DNA from: Phycisphaerales bacterium
GTDB lineage: Bacteria > Planctomycetota > Phycisphaerae > Phycisphaerales > UBA1924
Reading direction: 5' to 3'
NCBI GenBank assembly: GCA_020853815.1
Contig: JADYYE010000130.1
Span: 1-64,000, forward strand
DNA length: 64,000 bases
Shown here in pieces: positions 27,794 through 37,248 of this stretch. Position numbers and translations under genes: made by a program. Numbering within the stretch: position 1 is the first letter of the stretch; each line of letters opens with the position of its first letter. The notes beneath the pieces were generated by a model. It had not been told where the DNA came from and made no database searches. It was given only the letters and a program-made list of their open reading frames with translations.

Positions 27794-29668
27794 ATGCCCG
27801 ACGAACCTCGCCACTTCCTCGAACAGATCATCGACGCCGACAACGCCTCTGGAAAGTGGGGGCAGTGGTCGCCCGCCGAATGCACGAGCGGCCAGACGCC
27901 CGGCACGTCCCGTGTCCACACCCGCTTCCCCCCGGAACCCAACGGATACCTCCACATCGGGCACGCCAAGAGCATCTGCCTGAACTACGGGCTGGCGGAA
28001 GAGTTCGGCGGGAAATTCAACCTCCGCTTCGACGACACCAACCCCAGCAAGGAAGAACAGGAATACGTCGACGCGATCAAGGAGGATGTCGCGTGGCTGG
28101 GCGGCGCCTATGAGGGCGCGTTCGGCGGCGGAATCTTCTGGGCCAGCGACTACTTTGGGCAGATGTACGCATGGGCCGAGGAGCTGGTGCAGAAGGGGCT
28201 CGCGTATGTCTGCGACCTCAACGCCGAGCAGATGAGCCAGATGCGCGGCGACCTCAAGACGCCCGCGCGCAGCCCCCATCGCGAGCGCAGCCCGCAGGAG
28301 AGCCTCGATCTCCTCCGGCGCATGAAGGCCGGCGAGTTTCCCGACGGCTCCAGGACGCTGCGCGCCAAGATTGATCTGAACTCGCCCAACTTCGTGCTGC
28401 GCGATCCCGTGATGTACCGCATCGTCCACGCGCCCCACCACAACACGGGCGACGCCTGGTGCATCTATCCGATGTACGACTGGGCCCATTGCCTTGAGGA
28501 CTCGCTCGAGGGGATCACGCACTCGATCTGCACGCTCGAGTTCCGCAACAACAGGCCGCTGTATGACTGGTTCATCAACGCGATCAACCAGGGGCGGAAC
28601 GCGGACGGATCGGGCAAGTATGGAAAGCTCGTTCATCACCCGCAGCAGATCGAGTTCGCCAAGCTCAAGCTCACCTACACCGTCATGAGCAAGCGATTCC
28701 TGCTCCAGATCGTCAAGGACGGAAAGGTTTCGGGCTGGGACGATCCGCGCATGCCCACGCTCCGCGGGATGCGCCGGCGCGGCTACACCGCCGCCTCGAT
28801 CCGCCAGCTCTGCAAGGACGTGGGCGTCACCACGCAGGACAGCGTGATCGACGTCGGGCGTCTTGAAAACTGCCTGCGCGACGAGCTGAACAAGGTCGCG
28901 CCGCGGCGGATGGGCGTGCTGCGCCCGCTCAGGCTCCGCATCGTGAACTGGGGAGAGGGCGGAGCCGCGGATCGCGTGGAGATGATGAACGCGATCAACA
29001 ACCCCGAGGACGCAAGCGCCGGCACGCGCCCCGTCGCGTTCACGGGCGAGCTCTTCATCGAGCGCGACGACTTCATGGAGAACCCGCCCAAGAAGTTCTT
29101 CCGCCTCGCGCCCGGCGCGGAGGTGCGGCTGCGCTATGGCTACTGGGTCCGTTGCGTCGACGTCGTGAAGGACGGCGCGGGCAACGTCACGGAGGTGCTC
29201 TGCACCTACGACCCGCAGACCAGGGGCGGGGACGATCCGCCCCCCGGGCCGGACGGCACGGTCCGCAAGGTCAAGGGCACGATCCACTGGGTCTCCGCCA
29301 CGCGGAACGCCAAGGCCGAGGTGCGCGTCTTCGACCGGCTCTTCAGCGCCGAAACACCCGGCGAGCGCACGGGCAGCTTCTTCGACGACCTCAACCCCAA
29401 TTCGCTCGAGGTGTTGCGCGACGCGGTGCTGGAAGAAAGCCTGGCGCACGCCGAACACGGCGAGCGGTTCCAGTTCGAGCGCCTCGGCTACTTCTGCGTC
29501 GACCAGGACAGCCGCCCCGGCGCGGTCGTCTTCAACCGGAGCGTGACGCTTAAGGACACATGGGCCAAGGAGTCGGCCAAGGACGCCGGCAAGCCCGGCA
29601 CCCCGGCGCCGCGGGGGACGCAGGGGCCGCAGGGGCCGCAGGGGCCGCAGGCGGGCGCGAAGAAGTAA
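27794..29668 (+). CDS. glnS: Glutaminyl-tRNA synthetase
   Basis: The ATG at 27794 (GGAG 8 nt upstream) gives 624 residues. The class I signatures are clear: [15 protein letters not shown] (HIGH) near residue 45 and VMSKR (KMSKS) near residue 297. NLRFDDTNP and the C-terminal anticodon-binding beta domains are typical of GlnRS. The enzyme charges tRNA-Gln with glutamine in the cytoplasm. It is about 70 residues longer than the E. coli enzyme, mainly from extra loop sequence (for example [13 protein letters not shown]) and a tail with a short collagen-like GPQ repeat. The simultaneous presence of gatC-gatA at 49 kb suggests the amidotransferase serves mainly tRNA-Asn in this organism. Confidence 0.96.
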   Translation: MPDEPRHFLEQIIDADNASGKWGQWSPAECTSGQTPGTSRVHTRFPPEPNGYLHIGHAKSICLNYGLAEEFGGKFNLRFDDTNPSKEEQEYVDAIKEDVAWLGGAYEGAFGGGIFWASDYFGQMYAWAEELVQKGLAYVCDLNAEQMSQMRGDLKTPARSPHRERSPQESLDLLRRMKAGEFPDGSRTLRAKIDLNSPNFVLRDPVMYRIVHAPHHNTGDAWCIYPMYDWAHCLEDSLEGITHSICTLEFRNNRPLYDWFINAINQGRNADGSGKYGKLVHHPQQIEFAKLKLTYTVMSKRFLLQIVKDGKVSGWDDPRMPTLRGMRRRGYTAASIRQLCKDVGVTTQDSVIDVGRLENCLRDELNKVAPRRMGVLRPLRLRIVNWGEGGAADRVEMMNAINNPEDASAGTRPVAFTGELFIERDDFMENPPKKFFRLAPGAEVRLRYGYWVRCVDVVKDGAGNVTEVLCTYDPQTRGGDDPPPGPDGTVRKVKGTIHWVSATRNAKAEVRVFDRLFSAETPGERTGSFFDDLNPNSLEVLRDAVLEESLAHAEHGERFQFERLGYFCVDQDSRPGAVVFNRSVTLKDTWAKESAKDAGKPGTPAPRGTQGPQGPQGPQAGAKK

Positions 29669-29680
29669 GCGGAACCGCGA

Positions 29681-31348
29681 TCAGAACTGGAAGTAGATGA
29701 AGGCGGCGTTGGCGGCGGGCCAGAGGAAATAGAAGACGATCGCCAGGAGCAGGTAGATCAGCGGAAGTTTCCGCGGCGTGGTGCGGTCGAGGCGATCGTG
29801 GACGCGCCCGCGTGCGAAGCTGAGCGAGTGCAGGATGGCGAATCCGAGGAGCAGGATGGCGACCAGGGCGGGGTTGCCCGACCCGAGGCCCAGGGAGGAG
29901 AGCCCCATTCGGCCGTCGACGAGCACGAACTTCTTCACGCAGTATTCGAGCTTTGAGAAGTCGGTGATGCGGAAGATGAGCCAGCCGAGCATGACGAAGT
30001 ACATGGTGACGAACCAGCGGAGCACAGTGCCGGGCTTTGACTTGAGGGCGGCGTCGAGGGCGGGGGTGCGTTCGCAGAACCAGCGGACGAGGCGGTTGAT
30101 GCAGAGGAGCGCGCCCTGGTAGGCGCCCCAGATGGCGAAGTTCCAGGACGCGCCGTGCCAGAGCCCGCCGAGCACCATGGTGGTCATGAGGTTGGCGTAG
30201 ACGCGCCAGGGCCTGGCGCGCCCGCCGCCGAGCGGGATGTAGAGGTAATCGCGGAGCCAGGTGGAGAGGGAGAGGTGCCAGCGGCGCCAGAAGTCGATGA
30301 TGGAGGTGGAGAAGTATGGGTAGTCGAAATTGAGGGGGAGTTCCACGCCGAACATACGGCTCACGCCGCGCGCGATGTCGCTGTACCCGCTGAAGTCGCA
30401 GTAGATTTGGACGGCGAAGACGACGGTGGCGATCCAGACGACGAGGGTGGATTGCCCGGCGGGGTCGCCCAGGACGACGTCGACGAGGGGGGCGATGTTG
30501 TCGGCGACGAGGACTTTCTTGACGAAGCCGTTGAGGCAGAGGTGGAGCCCGCTGAGCATGTTGGCGCCGCGGAGGGTCCAGGGCTTGCTCAGGGTGGGGA
30601 GGAAGTTGTCGGGTCGGATGATGGGCCCGGCGACGAGGTGGGGGTAGTAGCAGACGAAGAGCGCGAAGCGGAGGAAGGAGCGTTCGGCCTGGAAGTGCTT
30701 GCGGTACACGTCGATGGTGTAGCTCATCGACACGAAGGTGTAGAAGCTGATGCCGACGGGGAGGAGCACGTCCAGGTGGGGGAGCGTGGCGTCGACCCCG
30801 AGGGCGGCCCCGAGGCCGTGCAGGCTCCCCGAGAAGAAGTTGTAGTACTTGAAGAAGCCGAGCACGGCGAGGTTGGCGACCACGCTGGTCCAGAGAAAGG
30901 CGCGGCGTCGGCGTTCCGGGTCCTTGATCCGGAAATAGAACTCATAGAAAACGGGGGCAAGAACGGCGAACGCGCTGCACGCGCCGATCGAACCCCACAC
31001 GCCGGACCACTTGGGGTCCAGAAGTTCGGCCCAGGAGAACTCCTCGGTCTGGTGCTGCACCATCGGCCAGTTGAGGCCGAGGGTGAAGAACGACCCCGCG
31101 ACCACGATCGCCGCGAGTTTCAGTCGCTGGGTCCAAGTGACCTTGATCCCGTCCATGCCCTGGGCGGCGACGAAGTCCACCTGAGACGTGACCAGGAGCA
31201 GGCTGACAAAGCGCACGTCCCACCAGGCATAGAAGAGGTAGCTGAGGGCGCCCATGAAGACGTGCTGGTGGCGGGCGCGTTTGAGCAGGGCGATGCCCGC
31301 GAGGCTCGTGAGGAAGAGGACCAGGAACTCCGGGGTCTGGAAGAGCAC
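29681..31348 (-). CDS. MBOAT-family O-acyltransferase (AlgI-like)
   Basis: The 555-residue polytopic protein begins at GTG 31348. It has about ten hydrophobic segments and the AlgI/DltB markers YCDFSGYSDIARG, NFDYPYFSTSIIDFWRRW and the active-site region LGGLWHGASWNF with the conserved His. Such proteins pass an acetyl group across the membrane to a polysaccharide acetylating partner. The gene begins 3 nt after the stop of an SGNH-domain gene, so the two are co-translated. An SGNH/AlgJ-like partner beside an MBOAT protein is the usual arrangement for O-acetylation of exopolysaccharide or cell-wall sugars. The exact polymer is unknown. Confidence 0.92.
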   Translation of the reverse strand: MLFQTPEFLVLFLTSLAGIALLKRARHQHVFMGALSYLFYAWWDVRFVSLLLVTSQVDFVAAQGMDGIKVTWTQRLKLAAIVVAGSFFTLGLNWPMVQHQTEEFSWAELLDPKWSGVWGSIGACSAFAVLAPVFYEFYFRIKDPERRRRAFLWTSVVANLAVLGFFKYYNFFSGSLHGLGAALGVDATLPHLDVLLPVGISFYTFVSMSYTIDVYRKHFQAERSFLRFALFVCYYPHLVAGPIIRPDNFLPTLSKPWTLRGANMLSGLHLCLNGFVKKVLVADNIAPLVDVVLGDPAGQSTLVVWIATVVFAVQIYCDFSGYSDIARGVSRMFGVELPLNFDYPYFSTSIIDFWRRWHLSLSTWLRDYLYIPLGGGRARPWRVYANLMTTMVLGGLWHGASWNFAIWGAYQGALLCINRLVRWFCERTPALDAALKSKPGTVLRWFVTMYFVMLGWLIFRITDFSKLEYCVKKFVLVDGRMGLSSLGLGSGNPALVAILLLGFAILHSLSFARGRVHDRLDRTTPRKLPLIYLLLAIVFYFLWPAANAAFIYFQF

Positions 31349-31351
31349 GGA

Positions 31352-32422
31352 TCAACGGCCTTTGCTGGGGGCGGGGTGTGGCGGCGGGAGTTGTTTCCCG
31401 ATGAACTCGCTGAGCTTGGCGCGTCCGGCGGCGGCGGGGTGTTGGCCGTCGGCGAAATCCTGGGCGTCGAGAAGGGCGGAGGTGTCGAGGAACAGGGCGT
31501 TGGTTGACGCCGCGAGTTCGGTCGCGAACTTCGTGAACTCCGCGGTGTCGGAATCGAACCAACCACGCGCGCGGATGTGTGGGTGGATGGGGGCCAGGAC
31601 GATGACGGGGCGCGCGCCGGCGTCGGCGAGATGTCGGACGATGCGCTGGTAGGAGTCGGGGAATCGCCCGCGTGCCAGGCGGTCTTCGTGCTCACGCTTG
31701 ATCGCCTCGATGTGGCGTTCCAATCGATCCCCGGCGATCGACGCAACCATCTGGTAGGGCGCGATCCAGTCGCCGGCGGCGGTGGAGCGGATGTTCCCGC
31801 GGCGCAGATTGTTCCGCAAGCGCTGGTAGCTTGCGTTGATGAGCCAGGTGTGGAAGTGGGCCCGCGCCATCCACTCCGAGCCGTCGAGCGTCGCATAGAG
31901 GCCGGAGGAGAGGCCGTCCGAGCGGGCGCTCAACCAGCCCTGCGGCCAGTCGCGGGGGAAATCGCCCACGCGGTACGCGGCGGCGCGATCGGCGTGCAGG
32001 TTTGCCTTGGCCGCGCCCAACTGCATGGGGCGCGAGAGCCACACGACGAGAGCGGGGCGGGCCTTGGCCAGCGACGGGGTCATGATCTCCTGGTCGATGC
32101 GGTCGCCGAAGTTCAAGGCGGCGTTGAGGACGCGCCAGCCCGGGGCGGCGGCCGCCACCGCCGACGCGTCGATCCCCTCGACGGTCAGCGAATCACCGAT
32201 GAAGACAACGGTCGGCTCGTCGGAAAGGCCTTGGTCGTAGAGCTTGGCCAGTTCGATGCACCGATCGAGGTCGGACGAGCCGGTGCCGAACTTCGGGAGC
32301 AGGAAGCCCAGCTGGAATGCGGCGGAGAATGCAAGACCGATGAGGGTGGGGATGGCCCAGAACAGAAAAGTGCGCCACGCCCCCTTGGACTCGGCCCACG
32401 CGGCGGCGACGTGGTGGGGCAT
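31352..32422 (-). CDS. SGNH/GDSL-type membrane-anchored protein, acetylation partner of MBOAT
   Basis: The 356-residue protein starts at ATG 32422. It has one N-terminal membrane segment (FLFWAIPTLIGLAFSAAF) and then an SGNH fold. Block I is FIGDSLTVEG with the nucleophilic Ser; a late DGQHPAAAG supplies the Asp-x-x-His pair. Block III NxxD-type residues are less clear. The arrangement resembles AlgJ/AlgX-like or PatB-like partners that put the acetyl group on the glycan outside the inner membrane. It is the first gene of the pair, with the MBOAT gene directly downstream. The 308 nt upstream separate it from the divergent ftsW. Confidence 0.82.
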   Translation of the reverse strand: MPHHVAAAWAESKGAWRTFLFWAIPTLIGLAFSAAFQLGFLLPKFGTGSSDLDRCIELAKLYDQGLSDEPTVVFIGDSLTVEGIDASAVAAAAPGWRVLNAALNFGDRIDQEIMTPSLAKARPALVVWLSRPMQLGAAKANLHADRAAAYRVGDFPRDWPQGWLSARSDGLSSGLYATLDGSEWMARAHFHTWLINASYQRLRNNLRRGNIRSTAAGDWIAPYQMVASIAGDRLERHIEAIKREHEDRLARGRFPDSYQRIVRHLADAGARPVIVLAPIHPHIRARGWFDSDTAEFTKFATELAASTNALFLDTSALLDAQDFADGQHPAAAGRAKLSEFIGKQLPPPHPAPSKGR

Positions 32423-32730
32423 TGTGCTCTCGGCGTTGGCGTGATGCACGGCCGCGCACTCCTGTTCGGTCGCTCTCGGCGGAACACCGCCCGGTCCCAC
32501 CGGTTCGACTTTGCGGGCCACCAGCGCCGGCGACGAACATCCTACCAAGCGATCCGCTTTGGCATCGATGCGATTTTTTCGGTTGCGGCTCGTTGCGGGC
32601 ACGAACAGGGGCCGTGCGGGGAATCGGGGTGTCCCATGCCGGGCGCCCGCCGGCACCGCGCGCCAGGCCGTGGCGAGGCGCGACGCGTCTCCTTTGTGCG
32701 CCGTCGGCCCGCCGCGCCGATAATCAGTCC
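32423..32730. other. 308-bp divergent intergenic region
   Basis: This space between the SGNH gene and ftsW contains a T6 run near 32574 and otherwise GC-rich sequence. I see no gene or well-formed hairpin; promoters for both directions are expected but not recognisable. Confidence 0.4.
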
Positions 32731-33963
32731 ATGCTGCGCCCCGGCCAGGTTGTCGCTCTGTGCGTGATCGCCCTTCTGACGGTCGGGGTGGTCATGGTCA
32801 ACTCCGCGGGCATGACCGTGCTGGCCGAGGGCGTATCACCGAGGGCCCTGCTCCTTTCGCGCGCCACCATCTACATGGTCCTGGCGGTTGCGGCGATGTT
32901 CGCGGCGTCTCGGTTGCCCCTTCGTCGCCTGGCGGGCTATTTCGGCGAGCCCGACCCCGCCTTGGCCCGCCCCGGCGCGCCGCTTTTCTCCGGCCTTTCG
33001 TTTCTCATTTCGCCGGCGGTTTTGTTCGTCGTTTTGCTGGGGTTGGTCTATGCCCCGGTGATCGGGAAAGAGGTCAACGGCGCCAATCGGTGGATCCGCC
33101 TGCCGGTGCCGGGCCTGGGCGACGCGTTGTCGGTGCAGCCGAGCGAGATCGTGAAGTGGGGCATGATCGGCGCGATCGCGTGGTATTGCTGCCGTCGAGC
33201 GCCGGTGTTGTCCCAGTTCTGGCGCGGGCTGTTCCCGGCGCTGGCGTTCACGGGCGCGATGGCGATCTTCATCGTGGTGGAGGACCTGGGCACGGGGGTG
33301 CTGGTGGTGGCCGGCTCGTGCGTCATTCTGCTGGCGGCGGGGGCGCGGTTCTGGCACTTCATGATGTTTGTGCCGCTGGGCCTGGCGGGGCTTGGGCTTG
33401 CGATCTTCAAGAGCCCGTACCGCGTGCAGCGCGTGCTGGCGTTCATGAACCCCTACGGCGACGCGGAAGGCTCCGGCTATCACATGATCCAGTCCATGGC
33501 CGCCGTCGCGGGCGGCGAGGTCTTCGGGCGCGGGCTGGGGCACGGGCAGCAGAAGTTCGGCTATTTGCCGGAGGATGAGACGGACTTCCTGTTCGCCATC
33601 GTGTGCGAGGAGCTTGGCGTCGCGGGGGCGGCGGCGGTCATCGGCGTGCTGCTGCTCTTGATCTGGACCGGGCTTGGGATCGTGAAGCGCGAGCGCGATT
33701 CGTTCCTCCGCCTGATGGGGCTTGGCATCATCGCGACGGTCGGGATTCAGGCGATCATCAACCTCGCGGTCGTCACGGGCATGGCGCCGACCAAGGGCAT
33801 CGCGCTCCCGCTGGTCAGCCGCGGCGGATCGGGATGGATTCTGACGGCGTTTTCGCTGGGCCTGCTCTGGGCGATCGATCGCACGCAGTCGCGCTCGCTG
33901 TTGGCGGGCGATGAAGAGGGTGTGATCGAGACTCCGAGCGTGCCGCCAACGCCGGCCGCGTGA
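32731..33963 (+). CDS. ftsW: Peptidoglycan glycosyltransferase of the FtsW/RodA (SEDS) family
   Basis: The 410-residue polytopic protein starts at ATG 32731. SEDS features include GKEVNGANRWIRLPVPGLG, QPSEIVKWG in a membrane helix, EDLGTGVLVV, the loop GRGLGHGQQKFGYLPEDETDFLFA and the final VSRGGSGWI. SEDS proteins polymerise lipid II into peptidoglycan. The direct overlap with murG by one base favours FtsW over RodA. The tail of about 25 residues after the last helix is acidic. Peptidoglycan synthesis is thus probably intact in this planctomycete. Neighbouring dcw genes other than murG are absent. Confidence 0.92.
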   Translation: MLRPGQVVALCVIALLTVGVVMVNSAGMTVLAEGVSPRALLLSRATIYMVLAVAAMFAASRLPLRRLAGYFGEPDPALARPGAPLFSGLSFLISPAVLFVVLLGLVYAPVIGKEVNGANRWIRLPVPGLGDALSVQPSEIVKWGMIGAIAWYCCRRAPVLSQFWRGLFPALAFTGAMAIFIVVEDLGTGVLVVAGSCVILLAAGARFWHFMMFVPLGLAGLGLAIFKSPYRVQRVLAFMNPYGDAEGSGYHMIQSMAAVAGGEVFGRGLGHGQQKFGYLPEDETDFLFAIVCEELGVAGAAAVIGVLLLLIWTGLGIVKRERDSFLRLMGLGIIATVGIQAIINLAVVTGMAPTKGIALPLVSRGGSGWILTAFSLGLLWAIDRTQSRSLLAGDEEGVIETPSVPPTPAA

Positions 33964-35099
33964 TGACTGGCGATCAATCCAACCGAGCCTTTGTCTTCGC
34001 CGGCGGCGGAACCGGCGGGCACATCTTTCCCAACCTCGCGATCGCGGAGCAACTCGAATCGCTGCTTGGCCGGCGTCCGCGCTGCGTCTTTGCGGTGTCG
34101 GCACGCCCGCTCGACGCGCAGATCCTCAGGGATGAATCGCGCGCGTTTGAGGTGATCCCCGCCGAGCCCTTCGTGCTCAGGCCGCGCGGATTCCTGAAGT
34201 TTCTGAACTCGTGGGGAAGGTCGGTGCGGGCGGCGCGCGTGCTACTCCAGAAGCTCAAGCGCGAGCACGGGCGGGTTGATGTGGTCGCCACGGGCGGGTT
34301 TGTTTCCGCGCCGGTGGCCCAGGCGGCCCGGGTGGAGCGCGTGCCCGTCACGCTCGTGAATCTCGACGCGACGCCGGGGCGCGCCAATCGCTGGATTGCG
34401 CGTCACGCGGTACGGGTGTTCACGGCGGCGGAGGCGCCGGGGGTTGATTGGCCGGTGATCCGGCCGCTGGTTCGCGCGGCGGCGACGGCGCCGGGAGATG
34501 CCCGCGCGTGCCGCGCCAGGCTCGGGCTCGATCCCGATCGCCCGGTGCTGTTCGTCACGGGCGCGAGCCAGGGCGCGGGAACGATCAACAAGCTCCTCGT
34601 CGCGCTGATCGAACGGCACGCGCCGGATTTCGTCGCCCGCGGCTGGCAGGTGATCCATCAGACCGGGCCGCGGACGGATGCCAAGGACATCGAGAACTCG
34701 CGCGGCGCGATGAAATCGGCGGGGATCCTCGCGATCGTCGAGGCTTTTTTCCGCGAGATGGGCGTGGCGTGGGGGGCGGCGGACCTTGCGATCAGCCGCT
34801 CGGGCGCGGGGAGCGTCGCCGAGGCGTGGGCCAACGCCACGCCGAGCGTCTTCCTGCCGTACCCATACCACAAGGACCAGCACCAGCGGGCGAACGCGGC
34901 GGCTCTGGTTCGCGCGGGCGCGTGCGTGGTCGAGGACGACCTGATCGACCCCGAAAAGAACGCGGGGCGCGCGGGCGCAACGCTGCTTGAACTCATGCGC
35001 GACGACGCGAAGCGCGAGGCGATGCGGGCGGCGCTGAAGTCTCTCGGCCCGGCGGACGGCGCGAACACCGTGGCGCGGGCGCTGGTGGGCGAGCGGTAA
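33963..35099 (+). CDS. murG: UDP-GlcNAc:undecaprenyl-pyrophosphoryl-MurNAc-pentapeptide GlcNAc transferase
   Basis: The ATG at 33963 uses the last base of the ftsW stop (TGATG), so translation is coupled. The 378-residue GT28 enzyme has the N-terminal GGGTGGHIFP loop for lipid I, RGFLKF and ATGGFVSAPV segments, and the C-terminal UDP-GlcNAc region with VTGASQGAGTINKLL, SRSGAGSVAEAWA and LPYPYHKDQHQRANA. It converts lipid I to lipid II at the inner membrane surface. Length and motifs are normal for MurG. Together with ftsW it makes a two-gene piece of the division/cell-wall cluster. Confidence 0.95.
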   Translation: MTGDQSNRAFVFAGGGTGGHIFPNLAIAEQLESLLGRRPRCVFAVSARPLDAQILRDESRAFEVIPAEPFVLRPRGFLKFLNSWGRSVRAARVLLQKLKREHGRVDVVATGGFVSAPVAQAARVERVPVTLVNLDATPGRANRWIARHAVRVFTAAEAPGVDWPVIRPLVRAAATAPGDARACRARLGLDPDRPVLFVTGASQGAGTINKLLVALIERHAPDFVARGWQVIHQTGPRTDAKDIENSRGAMKSAGILAIVEAFFREMGVAWGAADLAISRSGAGSVAEAWANATPSVFLPYPYHKDQHQRANAAALVRAGACVVEDDLIDPEKNAGRAGATLLELMRDDAKREAMRAALKSLGPADGANTVARALVGER

Positions 35100-35133
35100 C
35101 TCGTCAACGTTTTTTCCCATTACACTCTTCGTC

Positions 35134-35571
35134 ATGTCCACGCCCGACGAGCACGACCTTGCCGCACTGCGTGCGTATCTCGCCGAGCGCGACGTCGCGT
35201 GCCCCTCGTGCGGCTACAACCTGCGCGGCCTGCAATCGCCCGCGTGCCCGGAGTGCAACCAGGCGCTCAAGCTCCAGGTCGGATTGGCCGAGCCGCGGCT
35301 CGGACATTTCATCGCCGGGCTCGTCGGTCTGGCGATGGGGTTTGGGTTCTGCCTGATCGTGGGAGCGTGGGGGCTGTTTGAGGCGCCGCGGACCGCGATG
35401 CTCATTCCGCTGGGCGCGGGCGTGATCGTGCTGGGTCCTGCGCTGCTGATCTGGGTTCGGTGGCGGGGCAAGCTGCGCCGCGCGACCGATGCCGCGCGTA
35501 CCACAACGGTGATCGCGGCGTATGTGCTCTCGGCGGTCTTCGTTTCGTGGTTCTTGGCGCAGGCGAAATGA
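35134..35571 (+). CDS. Zinc-ribbon membrane protein of planctomycete CxxCxYxLxGL type
   Basis: The 145-residue protein starts at ATG 35134. A zinc ribbon at about 24-42 (CPSCGYNLRGL then CPECN) is followed by two or three hydrophobic segments (GLVGLAMGFGFCLIVGAWGL and later ones). Four other genes in this window carry a related ribbon with membrane segments, so this is a family expansion. The function is unknown; the ribbon probably faces the cytoplasm and binds zinc. It lies 34 nt after murG and may be transcribed with it. Confidence 0.75.
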   Translation: MSTPDEHDLAALRAYLAERDVACPSCGYNLRGLQSPACPECNQALKLQVGLAEPRLGHFIAGLVGLAMGFGFCLIVGAWGLFEAPRTAMLIPLGAGVIVLGPALLIWVRWRGKLRRATDAARTTTVIAAYVLSAVFVSWFLAQAK

Positions 35572-35572
35572 A

Positions 35573-35596
35573 ACACGGGCCCTTGCGAGCCCGTGT
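35573..35596. terminator. Bidirectional terminator-like hairpin between convergent genes
   Basis: ACACGGGC (35573-35580) and GCCCGTGT (35589-35596) form an 8-bp perfect stem around CCTTGCGA. T-tracts are weak on both sides. It lies directly after the stop of the zinc-ribbon gene and 30 nt before the end of the convergent gene. Confidence 0.55.
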
Positions 35597-35626
35597 GTTC
35601 TGTGTCGCTTGTTCGTTCTCGCTCGC

Positions 35627-37012
35627 TTACCCGCGCCGTCTGCGCGAGAAGCCCATCGCCACGACGCCGAGCACGATCGCGCCCGGCGCGGGAACGCCTT
35701 GCACGCCCACGATCAGCCCAGCGCCGTAGTTCAGCTGCGTGTAGTTCGGGTCGAACAGCACGTCGTCGTCGGTCGCGAGGCGGAACGAATCGCCGGACGC
35801 GAGCGTGAAATTCACCGCGACCTCCGGCAGCCCGTCGTTCATCGCGATGAACTGCACGAGCTGCGAGTCCGTCAGCGGCAGTTCCAGCATGCCGCCGATC
35901 GTGGTGGAGGGGATCAGGAAATCACCCAGGTCGATCCCGCCCAGCGTGATGCGCACGGGCGAATCGGGCGCGAAGGTCGACTCGGAGTACGAGACATAGA
36001 ACCTCGGTTGCACCGCCCGGACCTGGTTGGGGTCGTCGATGACGAGGTCCTCCTTCAGGTCGCGCCAGTAGTCGTTGTCCATGAGCAGCCCGAGCGAGGT
36101 CGCCCCGCCGTTCGTGATGAGTTCGCCCTGCTTGGGCGTGTTGGGGATGGCGTTGACCTGGTACTTGAAGTCCTTGGTGTCGCGCACGCCGTGGGTCTCG
36201 AGGAAGATCGACGCGGTCTGTTTTCCCTTGTCGGCGCCCATGGCGGTCTTGTAGCCCTCGAGTTCGCTCTTGAAGTTCTCGTAGGTTCCGTTGCCCGCGA
36301 AGTCGATGCCGTCAAATGTCTGGGCCTTGGTGTTGTGCTGGTAGAGCTTGAGGCTGTCATAGCCCTTGCCCTTCATGGCGAGCCACATCTCCTCGACGGG
36401 GCGCGTGTAGAGTTTCGACAAGTCGCCGCCGAACACCAGCGCGTGCTTCTTGTTGGTGCCCGCGTTGATCTTGAGCTGGTCGTCGGCGCCGTTGCCCTTG
36501 GCGGACTGCGGCTTCTCGTTGTACAGGCGGGCCGGGTCCTTCTCCACGTCGGCCTTGGCCTTGTCGTGCAGGTCCTTCACCTTCGGATCGCCGGCGCGGA
36601 GCTGCTTCACGAGATACGGCGTGTAGCCGCCGAAGTAATAGTCCTTCTTGGAGTGCTTGAGACGCCCGGGCGGATCGGCGTCCTTGCTGGACCCGATGTC
36701 GGTGGACTTGGTCTTGCCGTCGTCGGAGGTGCCGAGGAAATAGGGGATGGTCAGCTTGAATTTCGGGTCGGTCGCCAGGTCGATCATCGCGCCGGAATAG
36801 CAGGCGTCGAGGAAGAAGTTGACCTGCTGCGCATCGCCCAGGTTGTCGTTGAGAAGCTTGTTGAGCTTGATCGCCGAGAGCACGTCGTTGCCCTCCGCGC
36901 GCTTGTTCCAGAACATGTAGCCGGTCGTGATCGCCTTCTGCTGCGCGTGGGCACGGCCCGCCAAGCAGAGCAGCGCGCACGCCACCGCCGCAACGTTTCG
37001 CGTCGTCCTCAT
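35627..37012 (-). CDS. PEP-CTERM protein with caspase-like motifs in reversed (permuted) order
   Basis: The 461-residue protein has a signal peptide (CALLCLAGRAHA) and ends in VPAPG, a hydrophobic helix and RRRR, a PEP-CTERM sorting signal. Shortly after the signal peptide lies VNFFLDACYSGAM with C71, the catalytic-Cys strand of caspase/gingipain/C13-like peptidases, followed by FLGTSDD and FGGYTPYLVKQL, like the C-terminal half of that fold. Only later, from about residue 191, comes ALVFGGD with KGYDSLKLY and then IFLETHGVRD with H274, which resemble the N-terminal half and catalytic His. In normal members His precedes Cys by about 40-60 residues. The order here suggests a circular permutation, or two incomplete domains. 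Residues 320-430 look beta-rich. It is probably exported and processed at the C-terminus. Confidence 0.75.
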   Translation of the reverse strand: MRTTRNVAAVACALLCLAGRAHAQQKAITTGYMFWNKRAEGNDVLSAIKLNKLLNDNLGDAQQVNFFLDACYSGAMIDLATDPKFKLTIPYFLGTSDDGKTKSTDIGSSKDADPPGRLKHSKKDYYFGGYTPYLVKQLRAGDPKVKDLHDKAKADVEKDPARLYNEKPQSAKGNGADDQLKINAGTNKKHALVFGGDLSKLYTRPVEEMWLAMKGKGYDSLKLYQHNTKAQTFDGIDFAGNGTYENFKSELEGYKTAMGADKGKQTASIFLETHGVRDTKDFKYQVNAIPNTPKQGELITNGGATSLGLLMDNDYWRDLKEDLVIDDPNQVRAVQPRFYVSYSESTFAPDSPVRITLGGIDLGDFLIPSTTIGGMLELPLTDSQLVQFIAMNDGLPEVAVNFTLASGDSFRLATDDDVLFDPNYTQLNYGAGLIVGVQGVPAPGAIVLGVVAMGFSRRRRG

Positions 37013-37248
37013 GGTCGCTCTCCTGATTCACCAACCGATCGAGGCGGCGTCCGAATCGACACCGAAGGGGAGGCCGCGTCGCAGAAACACCGATCAGCCC
37101 CGGTCCGTCGCGCCAGTCTACCGGACGCGTCGCGCAGAAGAAAGACAAGACGCGAGCTTCGCGCGCATCGTCCCACGGATTTCATGTTTTTTCACGGACA
37201 CCGGAGTGCGGGATCGGGATTGGCGCGGACATCCGCAGGTCACGGAGA

